Shown: piece by piece, positions 1 through 12,225 of the stretch
Position numbering within the stretch: the stretch's first letter is position 1
How the letters are laid out: every line of letters starts with the position of its first letter
Assembly (NCBI GenBank): GCA_027186245.1
Contig: CP114483.1
Location: 16,140,220-16,204,219, forward strand
Length of the DNA stretch: 64,000 nt
Direction of reading: 5' to 3'
From: Coriaria nepalensis
Taxonomy: Eukaryota > Streptophyta > Magnoliopsida > Cucurbitales > Coriariaceae
The notes under the pieces: model-generated
What the model was told of the DNA's origin: nothing
Seen by the model: only the letters and a program-made list of their open reading frames with translations
Databases searched by the model: none
Position numbers and translations under genes: made by a program

Positions 1-149
1 ATTATATTTTTGCCTTTCAAAAATTATTTTCTCACATAACCTGCAATTAATCTATCGAATACAACAATGCATTATTTTAGCCTTAAAGAGCATATCATTC
101 AGTCTTTTCAGATCATTAAATTGTTTGAAAGCACTTCGAACTAATTCTA

Positions 150-292
150 TTTTCGCATTTAAAACACGACTTTCATGCATAACTTGCAATTGATCTGCTG
201 AAGGCAACTAGGCATTTTTTTAGTGTTAAAGTCATATTATTGCATCTCTTTTACTCATTAAATCATTCTAAATCACTTCAGACGAAATTCAC
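150..292. repeat. Subunit A of the 421-bp unit
   Basis: A is about 143 bp. It is marked by 'cgcatttaaaacacgac', an uninterrupted T7 run in 'catttttttagtg' and the ending 'cacttcagacgaaattcac'. By eye it is closer to B than to C: the stretch 'gcataacttgca.ttgatct..tgaaggcaacta' is nearly the same in A and B. Variable positions across the window include 'aactaggc', 'aactatgc', 'aactacac' and 'aactgttc', which define HOR-specific unit types. Confidence 0.85.
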
Positions 293-427
293 TTTTTAAA
301 CATGACTTTCGTGCATAACTTGCAGTTGATCTATTGAAGGCAACTATACATTTACTTAGCGTTAAAATCATGTCATTGAGGCTCTTCTAGTCATTAAATC
401 ATTATAAATGAATTCGAACGAATTATA
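293..427. repeat. Subunit B of the 421-bp unit
   Basis: B is about 135 bp, the shortest of the three. It is marked by 'catttacttagcgttaaaatc', 'gtcattgaggctcttctag' and, at its end, 'gaattcgaacgaattata'. The last of these holds a short perfect inverted repeat (AATTCG-AA-CGAATT) that is absent from A and C. Useful variants are 'gaaggcaac' against 'gaagacaac', 'agcgtt' against 'agcctt', and 'tcattataaatg' against 'tcaatataaatg'. Confidence 0.85.
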
Positions 428-570
428 TTTTTGCCCTTCAAAAATGATTTTCTTACATAACCTACAATTAATCTATTGAATACAACAATGCATTATTTTA
501 GCTTTAAAGAGCATATCATTCAGTCTTTTTAGATCATTAAATTGTTTGAAAGCACTTCGAACTAATTCTA
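428..570. repeat. Subunit C of the 421-bp unit
   Basis: C is about 143 bp and the most diverged of the three subunits. It carries 'gcccttcaaaaatgattttc', 'acataacctgcaattaatct', 'caatgcattattttagcc' and the ending 'gcacttcgaactaattctat'. Its variants are the most informative: 'tatcgaa' or 'tattgaa'; 'cttttaga', 'ctttttaga' or 'cttttcaga'; and 'actaattct' or 'actagttct'. The core motif aligns it to A and B, which is the evidence for a common ~140-bp ancestor. Confidence 0.8.
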
Positions 571-830
571 TTTTCGCATTTAAAACATGACTTTCATGCA
601 TAACTTGCAATTGATCTGCTGAAGGCAACTAGGCATTTTTTTAGTGTTAAAGTCATATTATTGCATCTCTTTTACTCATTAAATCATTCTAAATCACTTC
701 AGACGAAATTCACTTTTTAAACATGACTTTCGTGCATAACTTGCAGTTGATCTATTGAAGGCAACTATACATTTACTTAGCGTTAAAATCATGTCATTGA
801 GGCTCTCCTAGTCATTAAATCATTATAAAT

Positions 831-850
831 GAATTCGAACGAATTATATT
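831..850. other. Short dyad AATTCG-AA-CGAATT in subunit B (example)
   Basis: The end of subunit B carries a perfect 6-bp inverted repeat with a 2-base spacer, overlapping an EcoRI-type 'gaattc'. It is present in most units; exceptions such as 'gaatccgaacg', 'gaatttgaacg', 'gaattcgagcg' and 'cgacttat' break one arm. Subunits A and C have other sequences at the matching place. This could be a protein-binding or hairpin site, but nothing in the sequence proves a role. Confidence 0.55.
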
Positions 851-3800
851 TTTGCCCTTCAAAAATGATTTTCTTACATAACCTGCAATTAATCTATCGA
901 ATACAACAATGCATTATTTTAGCCTTAAAGAGCATATCATTCAGTCTTTTCAGATCATTAAATTGTTTGAAAGCACTTCGAACTAATTCAATTTTCGCAT
1001 TTAAAACACGACTTTCATGCATAACTTGCAATTGATCTGCTGAAGGCAACTAGGCATTTTTTTAGTGTTAAAGTCATATTATTGCATCTCTTTTACTCAC
1101 TAAATCATTCTAAATCACTTCACACGAAATTCACCTTTTAAACATGACTTTCGTGCATAACTTGCAGTTCATCTATTGAAGGCAACTATACATTTACTTA
1201 GCGTTAAAATCATGTCATTGAGGCTCTTCTAGTCATTAAATCATTATAAATGAATTCGAACGAATTATATTTTTTTGCCCTTCAAAAATGATTTTCTTAC
1301 ATAACCTGCAATTAATTTATTGAATACAACAATGCAGTATTTTAGCCTTAAAGAGCACATCATTCACTCTTTCCAAATAATTAAATTGTTCGAAAGCACA
1401 TCGAACTAATTCTATTTTCGCATTTAAAACACGACTTTCATTCATAACTTGCAATTGATCTGCTGAAAGCAACTAGGCATTTTTTTAGTGTTAAAGTCAT
1501 ATTATTGCATCTCTTTTACTCATTAAATCATTCTAAATCACTTCAGACGAAATTCACCTTTTAAACATGACTTTCGTGCATAACTTGCAGTTGATCTATT
1601 GAAGGCAACTATACATTTACTTAGCGTTAAAATCATGTCATTGAGGCTCTTCTAGTCATTAAATCAATATAAATGAATTCGAACGAATTATATTTTTGCC
1701 CTTCATACATGATTTTCTTACATAACCTGCAATTAATCTATTGAATACAACAATGCATTCTTTTAGACTTAAAGAGCATATCATTCAGTCTTTTCAGATC
1801 ATTAAATTGTTTGAAAGCACTTCGAACTAATTCTATTTTCGCATTTAAAACACGACTTTCATGTATAACTTGCAATTGATCTACTGAAGGCAACTACACA
1901 TTTTTTTAGTGTTAAAGTCATATTATTGCATGTCTTTTACTCACTAAATCATTCTAAATCATTTCAGACGAAATTCACCTTTTAAACATGACTTTCGTGC
2001 ATAACTTGCAGTTGATCTATTGAAGACAACTATACATTTACTTAGCAATAAAATCATGTCAGTGAGGCTCTTCTAGTCATTAAATCATTATAAATGAATT
2101 CGTACGAATTATATTTTTGCCTTTCAAAAATGATTTTCTTACATAACCTGCAATTAATCTATCGAATACAACAATGCATTATTTTAGCCTTAAAGAGCAT
2201 ATCATTCAGTCTTTTCAGATCATTAAATTGTTTGAAAGCACTTCGAACTAATTCTATTTTCGCATTTAAAACACGACTTTCATGCATAACTTGCAATTGA
2301 TCTGCTGAAGGCAACTAGGCATTTTTTTAGTGTTAAAGTCATATTATTGCATCTCTTTTACTCATTAAATCATTCTAAATCACTTCAGACGAAATTCACA
2401 TTTTAAACATGACTTTCGTGCATAACTTGCAGTTGATCTATTGAAGGCAACTATACATTTACTTAGCGTTAAAATCATGTCATTGAGGCTCTTCTAGTCA
2501 TTAAATCATTATAAATGAATTCGAACGAATTATATTTTTGCCCTTCAAAAATGATTTTCTTACATAACCTACAATTAATCTATTGAATACAACAATGCAT
2601 TATTTTAGCTTTAAAGAGCATATCATTCAGTCTTTTTAGATCATTAAATTGTTTGAAATCACTTCGAACTAATTCTATTTTCGCATTTAAAACACGACTT
2701 TCGTGCATAACTTGCAATTGATCTACTGAGGGAGACTATGCATTTTTTTAGTGTTAAACTCATATTATTACATCTCTTTTACTCATTAAATCATTCTAAA
2801 TCACTTCAGACGAAATTCACCTTTGAAACATGACTTTCGTGCATAACTTGCACTTGATCTACTTAAGGCAACTATACATTTACTTAGCCTTAAAATCATG
2901 TCATTGAGGCTCTTCTAGTCATTAAATCATTATAAATGAATTCGAACGAATTATATTTTTGCCCTTCAAACATGATTTTCTTACATAACCTGCAATTAAT
3001 CTATCGAATACAACAATGCATTATTTTAGCCTTAAAGAGCATATCATTCAGTCTTTTAGATCATTAAATTGTTTGAAAGCACTTCGAACTAATTGTATTT
3101 TCGCATTTAAAACACGACTTTCATGCATAACTTGCAATTGATCTGCTGAAGGCAACTACACATTTTTTTAGTGTTAAAGTCATATTATTGCATCTCTTTT
3201 ACTCATTAAATCATTCTAAATCACTTCAGACGAAATTCACCTTTTAAACATGACTTTCGTGCATAACTTGCAGTTGATCTATTTAAGGCAACTATGCATT
3301 TACTTAGCGTTAAAATCATGTCATTGAGGCTCTTCTAGTCATTAAATCATTATAAATGAATTCGAACGAATTATATTTTTGCCCTTCAAAAATAATTTTC
3401 TTACATAACTTGCAATTAATCTATCGAATACAACAATGCATTCTTTTATCCTTAAAGAGCATATCATTCAGTCTTTTAGATCATTAAATTGTTTGAAAGC
3501 ACTTCGAACTAATTCTATTTTCGCATTTAAAACACGACTTTCATGCATAACTTGCAATTGATCTGCTGAAGGCAACTACACATTTTTTTAGTGTTAAAGT
3601 CATATTATTGCATCTCTTTTACTCATTAAATCATTCTAAATCACTTCAGACGAAATACACCTTTTAAACATGACTTTCGTGCATAACTTGCAGTTGATCT
3701 ATTGAAGGCAACTATACATTTACTTGGCATTAAAATCATGTCATTGAGGCTCTTCTAGTCATTAAATCAATATAAATGAATTCGAACGAATTATATTTTT

Positions 3801-6800
3801 GCCCTTCAAACATGATTTTCTTACATAACCTGCAATTAATCTATTGAATAGAACAATGCATTCTTTTAGACTTAAAGAGCATATCATTCAGTCTTTTTAG
3901 ATCATTAAATTGTTTGAAATCACTTCGAACTAATTCTATTTTCGCAGTTAAAACACGACTTTCATGCATAACTTGCAATTGATCTACTGAGGGAGACTAT
4001 GCATTTTTTTAGTGTTAAAGTCATATTATTGCATCTCTTTTACTCATTAAATCATTCTGAATCACTTCAGACGAAATTCACCTTTTAAACATGACTTTCG
4101 TGCATAACTTGCAGTTGATCTACTAAAGGCAACTATACATTTACTTAGCCTTAAAATCATGTCATTGAGGCTCTTCTAGTCATTAAATCATTATAAATGA
4201 ATTCGAACGAATTATATTTTTGCCCTTCAAACATGATTTTCTTACATAACCTGCAATTAATCTATTGAATACAACAATGCATTCTTTTAGCCTTAAGGAG
4301 CATATCATTCAGTCTTTTCAGATCATTAAATTGTTTGAAAGCACTTCGAACTAATTCTATTTTCGCATTTAAAACACGACTTTCATGCATAACTTGCAAT
4401 TGATCTGCTGAAGGCAACTAGGCATTTTTTTAGTGTTAAAGTCATATTATTGCATCTCTTTTACTCATTAAATCATTCTAAATCACTTCAGACGAAATTC
4501 ACCTTTTAAACATGACTTTCGTGCATAACTTGCAGTTGATCTATTGAAGACAACTATACATTTACTTAGCGTTAAAATCATGTCATTGAGGCTCTTCTAG
4601 TCATTAAATAATGATAAATGAATTCGAACGAATTATATTTTTGCCATTCAAAAATAATTTTCTTACATAACTTGCAATTAATCTATCGAATACAACAATG
4701 CATTATTTTAGCCTTAAAGAGCATATCATTCAGTCTTTTAGATTAGTAAATTGTTTGAAAGCACTTCGAACTAATTCTATTTTCGCATTTAAAACACGAC
4801 TTTCATGCATAACTTGCAATTGATCTGCTGAAGGCAACTACACATTTTTTTAGTGTTAAAGTCATATAATTGCATCTCTTTTACTCATTAAATCATTCTA
4901 AATCACTTCAGACGAAATACACCTTTTAAACATGACTTTCGTGCATAACTTGCAGTTGATCTATTGAAGACAACTATACATTTACTTAGCGTTAAAATCA
5001 TGTCATTGAGGCTCTTCTAGTCATTAAATAATGATAAATGAATTCGAACGAATTATATTTTTGCCCTTCAAAAATGATTTTCTTACATAACCTGCAATTA
5101 ATCTATTGAATACAACAATGCATTCTTTTAGCCTTAAGGAGCATATCATTCAGTCTTTTCAGATCATTAAATTGTTTGAAAGCACTTCGAACTAATTCTA
5201 TTTTCGCATTTAAAACACGACTTTCATGCATAACTTGCAATTGATCTGCTGAAGGCAACTAGGCATTTTTTTAGTGTTAAAGTCATATTATTGCATCTCT
5301 TTTACTCATTAAATCATTCTAAATCACTTCAGACGAAATTAACCTTTTAAACATGACTTTCGTGCATAACTTGCAGTTGATCTATTGAAGACAACTGTAC
5401 ATTTACTTAGCGCTAAAATCATGTCATTGAGGCTCTTCTAGTCATTAAATCATTATAAATGAATTCGAACGAATTATATTTTTGCCCTTCAAAAATGATT
5501 TTCTTACATAACCTACAATTAATCTATTGAATACAACAATGCATTATTTTAGCCTTAAAGTGCATATCATTCAGTCTTTTTAGATCATTAAATTGTTTGA
5601 AAGCACTTCGAACTAATTCTATTTTCGCATTTAAAACACGACTTTCATTCATAACTTGCAATTGATCTGCTGAAGGCAACTAGGCATTTTTTTAGTGTTA
5701 AAGTCATATTATTGCATCTCTTTTACTCATTAAATCATTCTAAATCACTTCAGACGAAATTCACCTTTTAAACATGACTTTCGTGCATAACTTGCAGTTG
5801 ATCTATTGAAGACAACTATACATTTACTTAGCGTTAAAATCATGTCTTTGAGGCTCTTCTAGTCATTAAATCATTATAAATGAATTCGAACGAATTATAT
5901 TTTTGCCCTTCAAAAATGATTTTCTTACATAACCTGCAATTAATCTATCGAATACAACAATGCATTATTTTAGCCTTAAAGAGCATATCATTCAGTATTT
6001 TAGATCATTAAATTATTTGAAAGCACTTCGAACTAATTCTATTTTCGCATTTAAAACACGACTTTCATGCATAACTTGCAATTGATCTGCTGAAGGCAAC
6101 TAGGCATTTTTTTAGTGTTAAAGTCATATTATTGCATCTTTTTTACTCATTAAATCATTCTAAATCACTTCAGACGAAATTCACCTTTTAAACATGACTT
6201 TCGTGCATAACTTGCAGTTGATCTATTGAAGACAACTATACATTTACTTAGCGTTAAAATCATGTCATTGAGGCTCTTCTAGTCATTAAATCATTATAAA
6301 TGAATTCGAACGAATTATATTTTTGCCCTTCAAAAATGATTTTCTTACATAACCTACAATTAATCTATTGAATACAACAATGCATTATTTTAGCCTTAAA
6401 GTGCATATCATTCAGTCTTTTTAGATCATTAAATTGTTTGAAAGCACTTCGAACTAATTCTATTTTCGCATTTAAAACACGACTTTCATTCATAACTTGC
6501 AATTGATCTACTGAAGGAAACTAGGCATTTTTTTAGTGTTAAAGTCATATTATTGCATCTCTTTTACTCATTAAATCATTCTAAATCACTTCAGACGAAA
6601 TTCACCTTTTAAACATGACTTTCGTGCATAACTTGCAGTTGATCTATTGAAGACAACTATACATTTACTTAGCGTTAAAATCATGTCATTGAGGCTCTTC
6701 TAGTCATTAAATCATTATAAATGAATTCGAACGAATTATATTTTTGCCCTTCAAAAATGATTTTCTTACATAACCTACAATTAATCTATTGAATACAACA

Positions 6801-8942
6801 ATGCATTATTTTAGCCTTAAAGTGCATATCATTCAGTCTTTTTAGATCATTAAATTGTTTGAAAGCACTTCGAACTAATTCTATTTTCGCATTTAAAACA
6901 CGACTTTCATGCATAACTTGCAATTGATCTGCTGAAGGCAACTAGGCATTTTTTTAGTGTTAAAGTCATATTATTGCATCTCTTTTACTCATTAAATCAT
7001 TCTAAATCACTTCAGACGAAATTCACCTTTTAAACATGACTTTCGTGCATAACTTGCAGTTGATCTACTGAAGGCAACTATACATTTACTTAGCCTTAAA
7101 ATCATGTCATTGAGGCTCTTCTAGTCATTAAATCATTATAAATGAATTCGAACGAATTATATTTTTGCCCTTCAAACATGATTTTCTTACATAACCTGCA
7201 ATTAATCTATCGAATACAACAATGCATTATTTTAGCCTTAAAGAGCATATCATTCAGTCTTTTAGATCATTAAATTGTATGAAAGCACTTCGAACTAATT
7301 CTATTTTCGCATTTAAAACATGACTTTCATGCATAACTTGCAATTGATCTGCTGAAGGCAACTAGGCATTTTTTTAGTGTTAAAGTCATATTATTGCACC
7401 CCTTTTACTCATTAAATCGTTCTAAATCACTTCAGACGAAATTCACCTTTAAAACATGACTTTCGTGCATAACTTGCAGTTGATCTATTGAAGACAACTA
7501 TACATTTACTTAGCGTTAAAATCATGTCATTGAGGCTCTTCTAGTCATTAAATCATTATAAATGAATCCGAACGAATTATATTTTTGCCCTTCAAAAATG
7601 ATTTTCTTACATAACTTGCAATTAATCTATCGAATACAACAATGCATTATTTTAGCCTTAAAGAGCATATCATTCAGTCTTTTCAGATCATTAAATTGTT
7701 TCAACGCACTTCGAACTAATTCTAATTTCGCATTTAAAACACGACTTTCATGCATAACTTGCAATTGATCTGCTAAAGGCAACTAGGCATTTTTTTAGTG
7801 TTAAAGTCATATTATTGCATCTCTTTTACTCAATAAATCATTCTAAATCACTTCAGACGAAATTCACCTTTAAAACATGACTTTCGTGCATAACTTGCAG
7901 TTGATCTATTGAAGACAACTATACATTTACTTAGCGTTAAAATCATCTCTTTGAGGCTCTTCTAGTCATTAAATCATTATAAATGAATTCGAACGAATTA
8001 TATTTTTGCCCTTCAAAAATGATTTTCTTACATAACCTGCAATTAATCTATCGAATACAACAATGCATTATTTTAGCCTTAAAGAGCATATCATTCAGTC
8101 TTTTTAGATCATTAAATTGTTTGAAAGCACTTCGAACTAATTCTATTATCGCATTTAAAACACGACTTTCATGCATAACTTGCAATTGATCTGCTGAAGG
8201 CAACTAGGCATTTTTTTAGTGTTAAAGTCATATTATTGCATCTCTTTTACTCATTAAATCATTCTAAATCACTTCAGATGAAATTCACCTTTTAAACATG
8301 ACTTTCGTGCATAACTTGCAGTTGATCTATTGAAGACAACTATACATTTACTTAGCGTTAAAATCATGTCTTTGAGGCTCTTCTAGTCATTAAATCATTA
8401 TAAATGAATTCGAACGAATTATATTTTTGCCCTTCAAAAATGATTTTCTTACATAACCTGCAATTAATCTATCGAATACAACAATGCATTATTTTAGCCT
8501 TAAAGAGCATATCATTCAGTCTTTTAGATCATTAAATTGTTTGAAAGCACTTCGAACTAATTCTATTTTCGCATTTAAAACACGACTTTCATGCATAACT
8601 TGCAATTGATCTGCTGAAGGCAACTAGGCATTTTTTTAGTGTTAAAGTCATATTATTGCATCTCTTTTACTCATTAAATCATTCTAAATCACTTCAGATG
8701 AAATTAACCTTTTAAACATGACTTTCGTGCATAACTTGCAGTTGATCTATTGAAGACAACTATACATTTACTTAGCGCTAAAATCATGTCATTGAGGCTC
8801 TTCTAGTCATTAAATCATTATAAATGAATTCGAACGAATTATATTTTTGCCCTTCAAAAATGATTTTCTTACATAACCTACAATTAATCTATTGAAAACA
8901 ACAATGCATTATTTTAGCCTTAAAGTGCATATCATTCAGTCT

Positions 8943-9987
8943 TTTTAGATCATTAAATTGTTTGAAAGCACTTCGAACTAATTCTATTTTCGCATTTAAA
9001 ACACGACTTTCATGCATAACTTGCAATTGATCTGCTGAAGGCAACTAGGCATTTTTTTAGTGTTAAAGTCATATTATTGCATCTCTTTTACTCATTAAAT
9101 CATTCTAAATCACTTCAGACGAAATTCACCTTTTAAACATGACTTTCGTGCATAACTTGCAGTTGATCTATTGAAGACAACTATACATTTACTTAGCGTT
9201 AAAATCATGTCTTTGAGGCTCTTCTAGTCATTAAATCATTATAAATGAATTCGAACGAATTATATTTTTGCCCTTCAAAAATGATTTTCTTACATAACCT
9301 GCAATTAATCTATCGAATACAACAATGCATTATTTTAGCCTTAAAGAGCATATCATTCAGTCTTTTAGATCATTAAATTGTTTGAAAGCACTTCGAACTA
9401 ATTCTATTTTCGCATTTAAAACACGACTTTCATGCATAACTTGCAATTGATCTGCTGAAGGCAACTAGGCATTTTTTTAGTGTTAAAGTCATATTATTGC
9501 ATCTCTTTTACTCATTAAATCATTCTAAATCACTTCAGACGAAATTCACCTTTTAAACATGACTTTCGTGCATAACTTGCAGTTGATCTATTGAAGACAA
9601 CTATACATTTACTTAGCGTTAAAATCATGTCTTTGAGGCTCTTCTAGTCATTAAATCATTATAAATGAATTCGAACGAATTATATTTTTGCCCTTCAAAA
9701 ATGATTTTCTTACATAACCTGCAATTAATCTATCGAATACAACAATGCATTATTTTAGCCTTAAAGAGCATATCATTCAGTCTTTTAGATCATTAAATTG
9801 TTTGAAAGCACTTCGAACTAATTCTATTTTCGCATTTAAAACACGACTTTCATGCATAACTTGCAATTGATCTGCTGAAGGCAACTAGGCATTTTTTTAG
9901 TGTTAAAGTCATATTATTGCATCTCTTTTACTCATTAAATCATTCTAAATCACTTCAGACGAAATTCACCTTTTAAACATGACTTTC
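8943..9987. repeat. Identical tandem unit duplication, 420-bp shift
   Basis: Bases 8943-9567 read the same as 9363-9987, a 625-bp self-match at a 420-bp shift. It ends at a single change in subunit B ('ctttcgtg' at 9568 against 'ctttcatg' at 9988) and begins after 'cttttt' against 'tctttt'. Typical neighbours differ at several positions per unit, so this looks like a recent one-unit duplication or conversion. Confidence 0.85.
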
Positions 9988-10749
9988 ATGCATAACTTGC
10001 AGTTGATCTACTGAAGGCAACTATACATTTACTTAGCCTTAAAATCATGTCATTGAGGCTCTTCTAGTCATTAAATCATTATAAATGAATTCGAACGAAT
10101 TATATTTTTGCCCTTCAAACATGATTTTCTTACATAACCTGCAATTAATCTATCGAATACAACAATGCATTATTTTAGCCTTAAAGAGCATATCATTCAG
10201 TCTTTTAGATCATTAAATTGTTTGAAAGCACTTCGAACTAATTCTATTTTCGCATTTAAAACACGACTTTCATGCATAACTTGCAATTCATCTACTGAGG
10301 GAGACTATGCATTTTTTTTGTGTTAAAGTCATATTATTGCATCTCGTTTACTCATTAAATCGTTCTAAATCACTTCAGACGAAATTCACCTTTAAAACAT
10401 GACTTTCGTGCATAACTTGCAGTTGATCTATTGAAGACAACTATACATTTACTTAGCGTTAAAATCATGTCATTGAGGCTATTCTAGTCATTAAATCATT
10501 ATAAATGAATCCGAACGAATTATATTTTTGCCCTTCAAAAATGATTTTCTTACATAACTTGCAATTAATCTATCGAATACAACAATGCATTATTTTAGCC
10601 TTAAAGAGCATATCATTCAGTCTTTTCAGATCATTAAATTGTTTCAACGCACTTCGAACTAATTCTAATTTCGCATTTAAAACACGACTTTCATGCATAA
10701 CTTGCAATTGATCTGCTGAAGGCAACTAGGCATTTTTTTAGTGTTAAAG

Positions 10750-11955
10750 TCATATTATTGCATCCCTTTTACTCATTAAATCGTTCTAAATCACTTCAGA
10801 CGAAATTCACCTTTAAAACATGACTTTCGTGCATAACTTGCAGTTGATCTATTGAAGACAACTATACATTTACTTAGCGTTAAAATCATGTCATTGAGGC
10901 TCTTCTAGTCATTAAATCATTATAAATGAATCCGAACGAATTATATTTTTGCCCTTCAAAAATGATTTTCTTACATAACTTGCAATTAATCTATCGAATA
11001 CAACAATGCATTATTTTAGCCTTAAAGAGCATATCATTCAGTCTTTTCAGATCATTAAATTGTTTCAACGCACTTCGAACTAATTCTAATTTCGCATTTA
11101 AAACACGACTTTCATGCATAACTTGCAATTGATCTGCTAAAGGCAACTAGGCATTTTTTTAGTGTTAAAGTCATATTATTGCATCTCTTTTACTCAATAA
11201 ATCATTCTAAATCACTTCAGACGAAATTCACCTTTAAAACATGACTTTCGTGCATAACTTGCAGTTGATCTATTGAAGACAACTATACATTTACTTAGCG
11301 TTAAAATCATCTCTTTGAGGCTCTTCTAGTCATTAAATCATTATAAATGAATTCGAACGAATTATATTTTTGCCCTTCAAAAATGATTTTCTTACATAAC
11401 CTGCAATTAATCTATCGAATACAACAATGCATTATTTTAGCCTTAAAGAGCATATCATTCAGTCTTTTATATCATTAAATTGTTTGAAAGCACTTCGAAC
11501 TAATTCTATTTTCGCATTTAAAACACGACTTTCATGCATAACTTGCAATTGATCTGCTGAACGCAACTAGGCATTTTTTTAGTGTTAAAGTCATATTATT
11601 GCATCTCTTTTACTCATTAAATCATTCTAAATCACTTCAGACGAAATTAACCTTTTAAACATGACTTTCGTGCATAACTTGCAGTTGATCTATTGAAGAC
11701 AACTATACATTTACTTAGCGCTAAAATCATGTCATTGAGGCTCTTCTAGTCATTAAATCATTATAAATGAATTCGAACGAATTATATTTTTGCCCTTCAA
11801 AAATGATTTTCTTACATAACTTGCAATTAATCTATCGAATACAACAATGCATTATTTTAGCCTTAAAGAGCATATCATTCAGTCTTTTCAGATCATTAAA
11901 TTGTTTCAACGCACTTCGAACTAATTCTAATTTCGCATTTAAAACACGACTTTAA
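10750..11955. repeat. Three-unit block with 'tttcaacgcac' C variant, copy a
   Basis: This block contains units whose C subunit reads 'tttcaacgcacttcgaac' and 'taatttcgc' instead of 'tttgaaagcac' and 'tattttcgc'. The same block, with the same neighbours ('gctaaaggc', 'ctcaataaatc', 'cttttatatc', 'ctgaacgc'), occurs about 5463 bp later at 16.2-17.4 kb and about 7567 bp later at 18.3-19.5 kb. A shorter relative lies at about 7440-7990. The linked variants mark it as one inherited segment and not independent mutations. Confidence 0.8.
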
Positions 11956-12225
11956 TGCATAACTTGCTATTGATCTGCTGAAGGCAACTACACATTTTTT
12001 TAGTGTTAAAGTCATATTATTGCATCTCTTTTACTCATTAAATCATTCTAAATCACTTCAGACGAAATTCACCTTTAAAAGACGACTTTCATGCATAACT
12101 TTCAATTGATCTGCTGAAGGCAACTAGGCATTTTTTTAGTGTTAAAGTCATATTATTGCATCTCTTTTACTCACTAAATCATTCTAAATCCCTTCACACG
12201 AAATTCACCTTTTAAACATGAGTTT
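11940..12225. repeat. Extra A subunit: A-A-B order
   Basis: Two A subunits follow each other here. The first runs from 'acacgactttaatgcat' through 'gacgaaattcacc', but then 'tttaaaagacgactttcatg' leads into a second A with its own T7 run and 'aactaggc'. Only after that does B follow. The result is a unit of four subunits. Unequal exchange between neighbouring units, out of register by one subunit, explains it. The same junction occurs at about 19640 as part of the 7567-bp duplication. Confidence 0.85.

Larger units (their letters stand above)
150..570. repeat. First complete 421-bp unit (A-B-C trimer), reference copy
   Basis: This unit serves as the phase reference for the window. It consists of three related blocks, A, B and C, each starting at a T-rich run. 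An equivalent core motif ('cataac.tgcaattgatct' with small changes) lies at about 178, 314 and 456, and the next A copy starts it at 599. The spacings of 136, 142 and 143 bp sum to 421. The choice of first base is arbitrary in a tandem array; I placed it at the run before 'cgcatttaaaacac'. The three blocks also share later landmarks: 'cattt..tttag', 'gttaaa.tcat' and 'cattaaat'. Confidence 0.9.
1..9825. repeat. Region 1: mostly simple 421-bp units
   Basis: About 23 units, mostly of the 'aactaggc' A type with 'actaattct' C ends. From about 4.5 kb rightwards most B subunits carry 'gaagacaac'. Local order is weak. Two successive units share the rare junction 'tcattaaataatgataaatg' (near 4610 and 5030). 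A B variant with 'gaaattaacc' and 'agcgctaaaa' sits at about 5340 and again about 3365 bp (8 units) later at about 8705, each followed by a unit with 'cctacaatt' and 'aaagtgcat'. I see no gene in this stretch. Confidence 0.8.

Noticed and set aside
200..240. T7 run in subunit A as a transcription terminator
   Set aside because: No GC-rich hairpin precedes the run and no transcribed gene lies upstream; it is simply the A version of a stretch that reads 'catttacttag' in B and 'cattattttag' in C.
150..570. CENP-B box
   Set aside because: 'attcgaacgaattat' and 'cttcgaactaattct' fit only the first part of the pattern (TTCGnnnnA); the required CGGG is absent in all units read.
829..1035. Recurrent 62-68 aa open frame on the + strand, also at 2094, 7562, 7983, 10505, 10926, 11767, 16389, 17230, 18072, 18493, 19334, 51558 and 52402
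   Set aside because: It runs from the end of subunit B through C into A and is open in only 14 of about 152 units. A common change 'tatcga' to 'tattga' gives a stop in this frame, and the frequent 1-bp shorter 'cttttaga' shifts it. Nothing suggests selection on the reading frame, and there is no start context, domain or partner gene.
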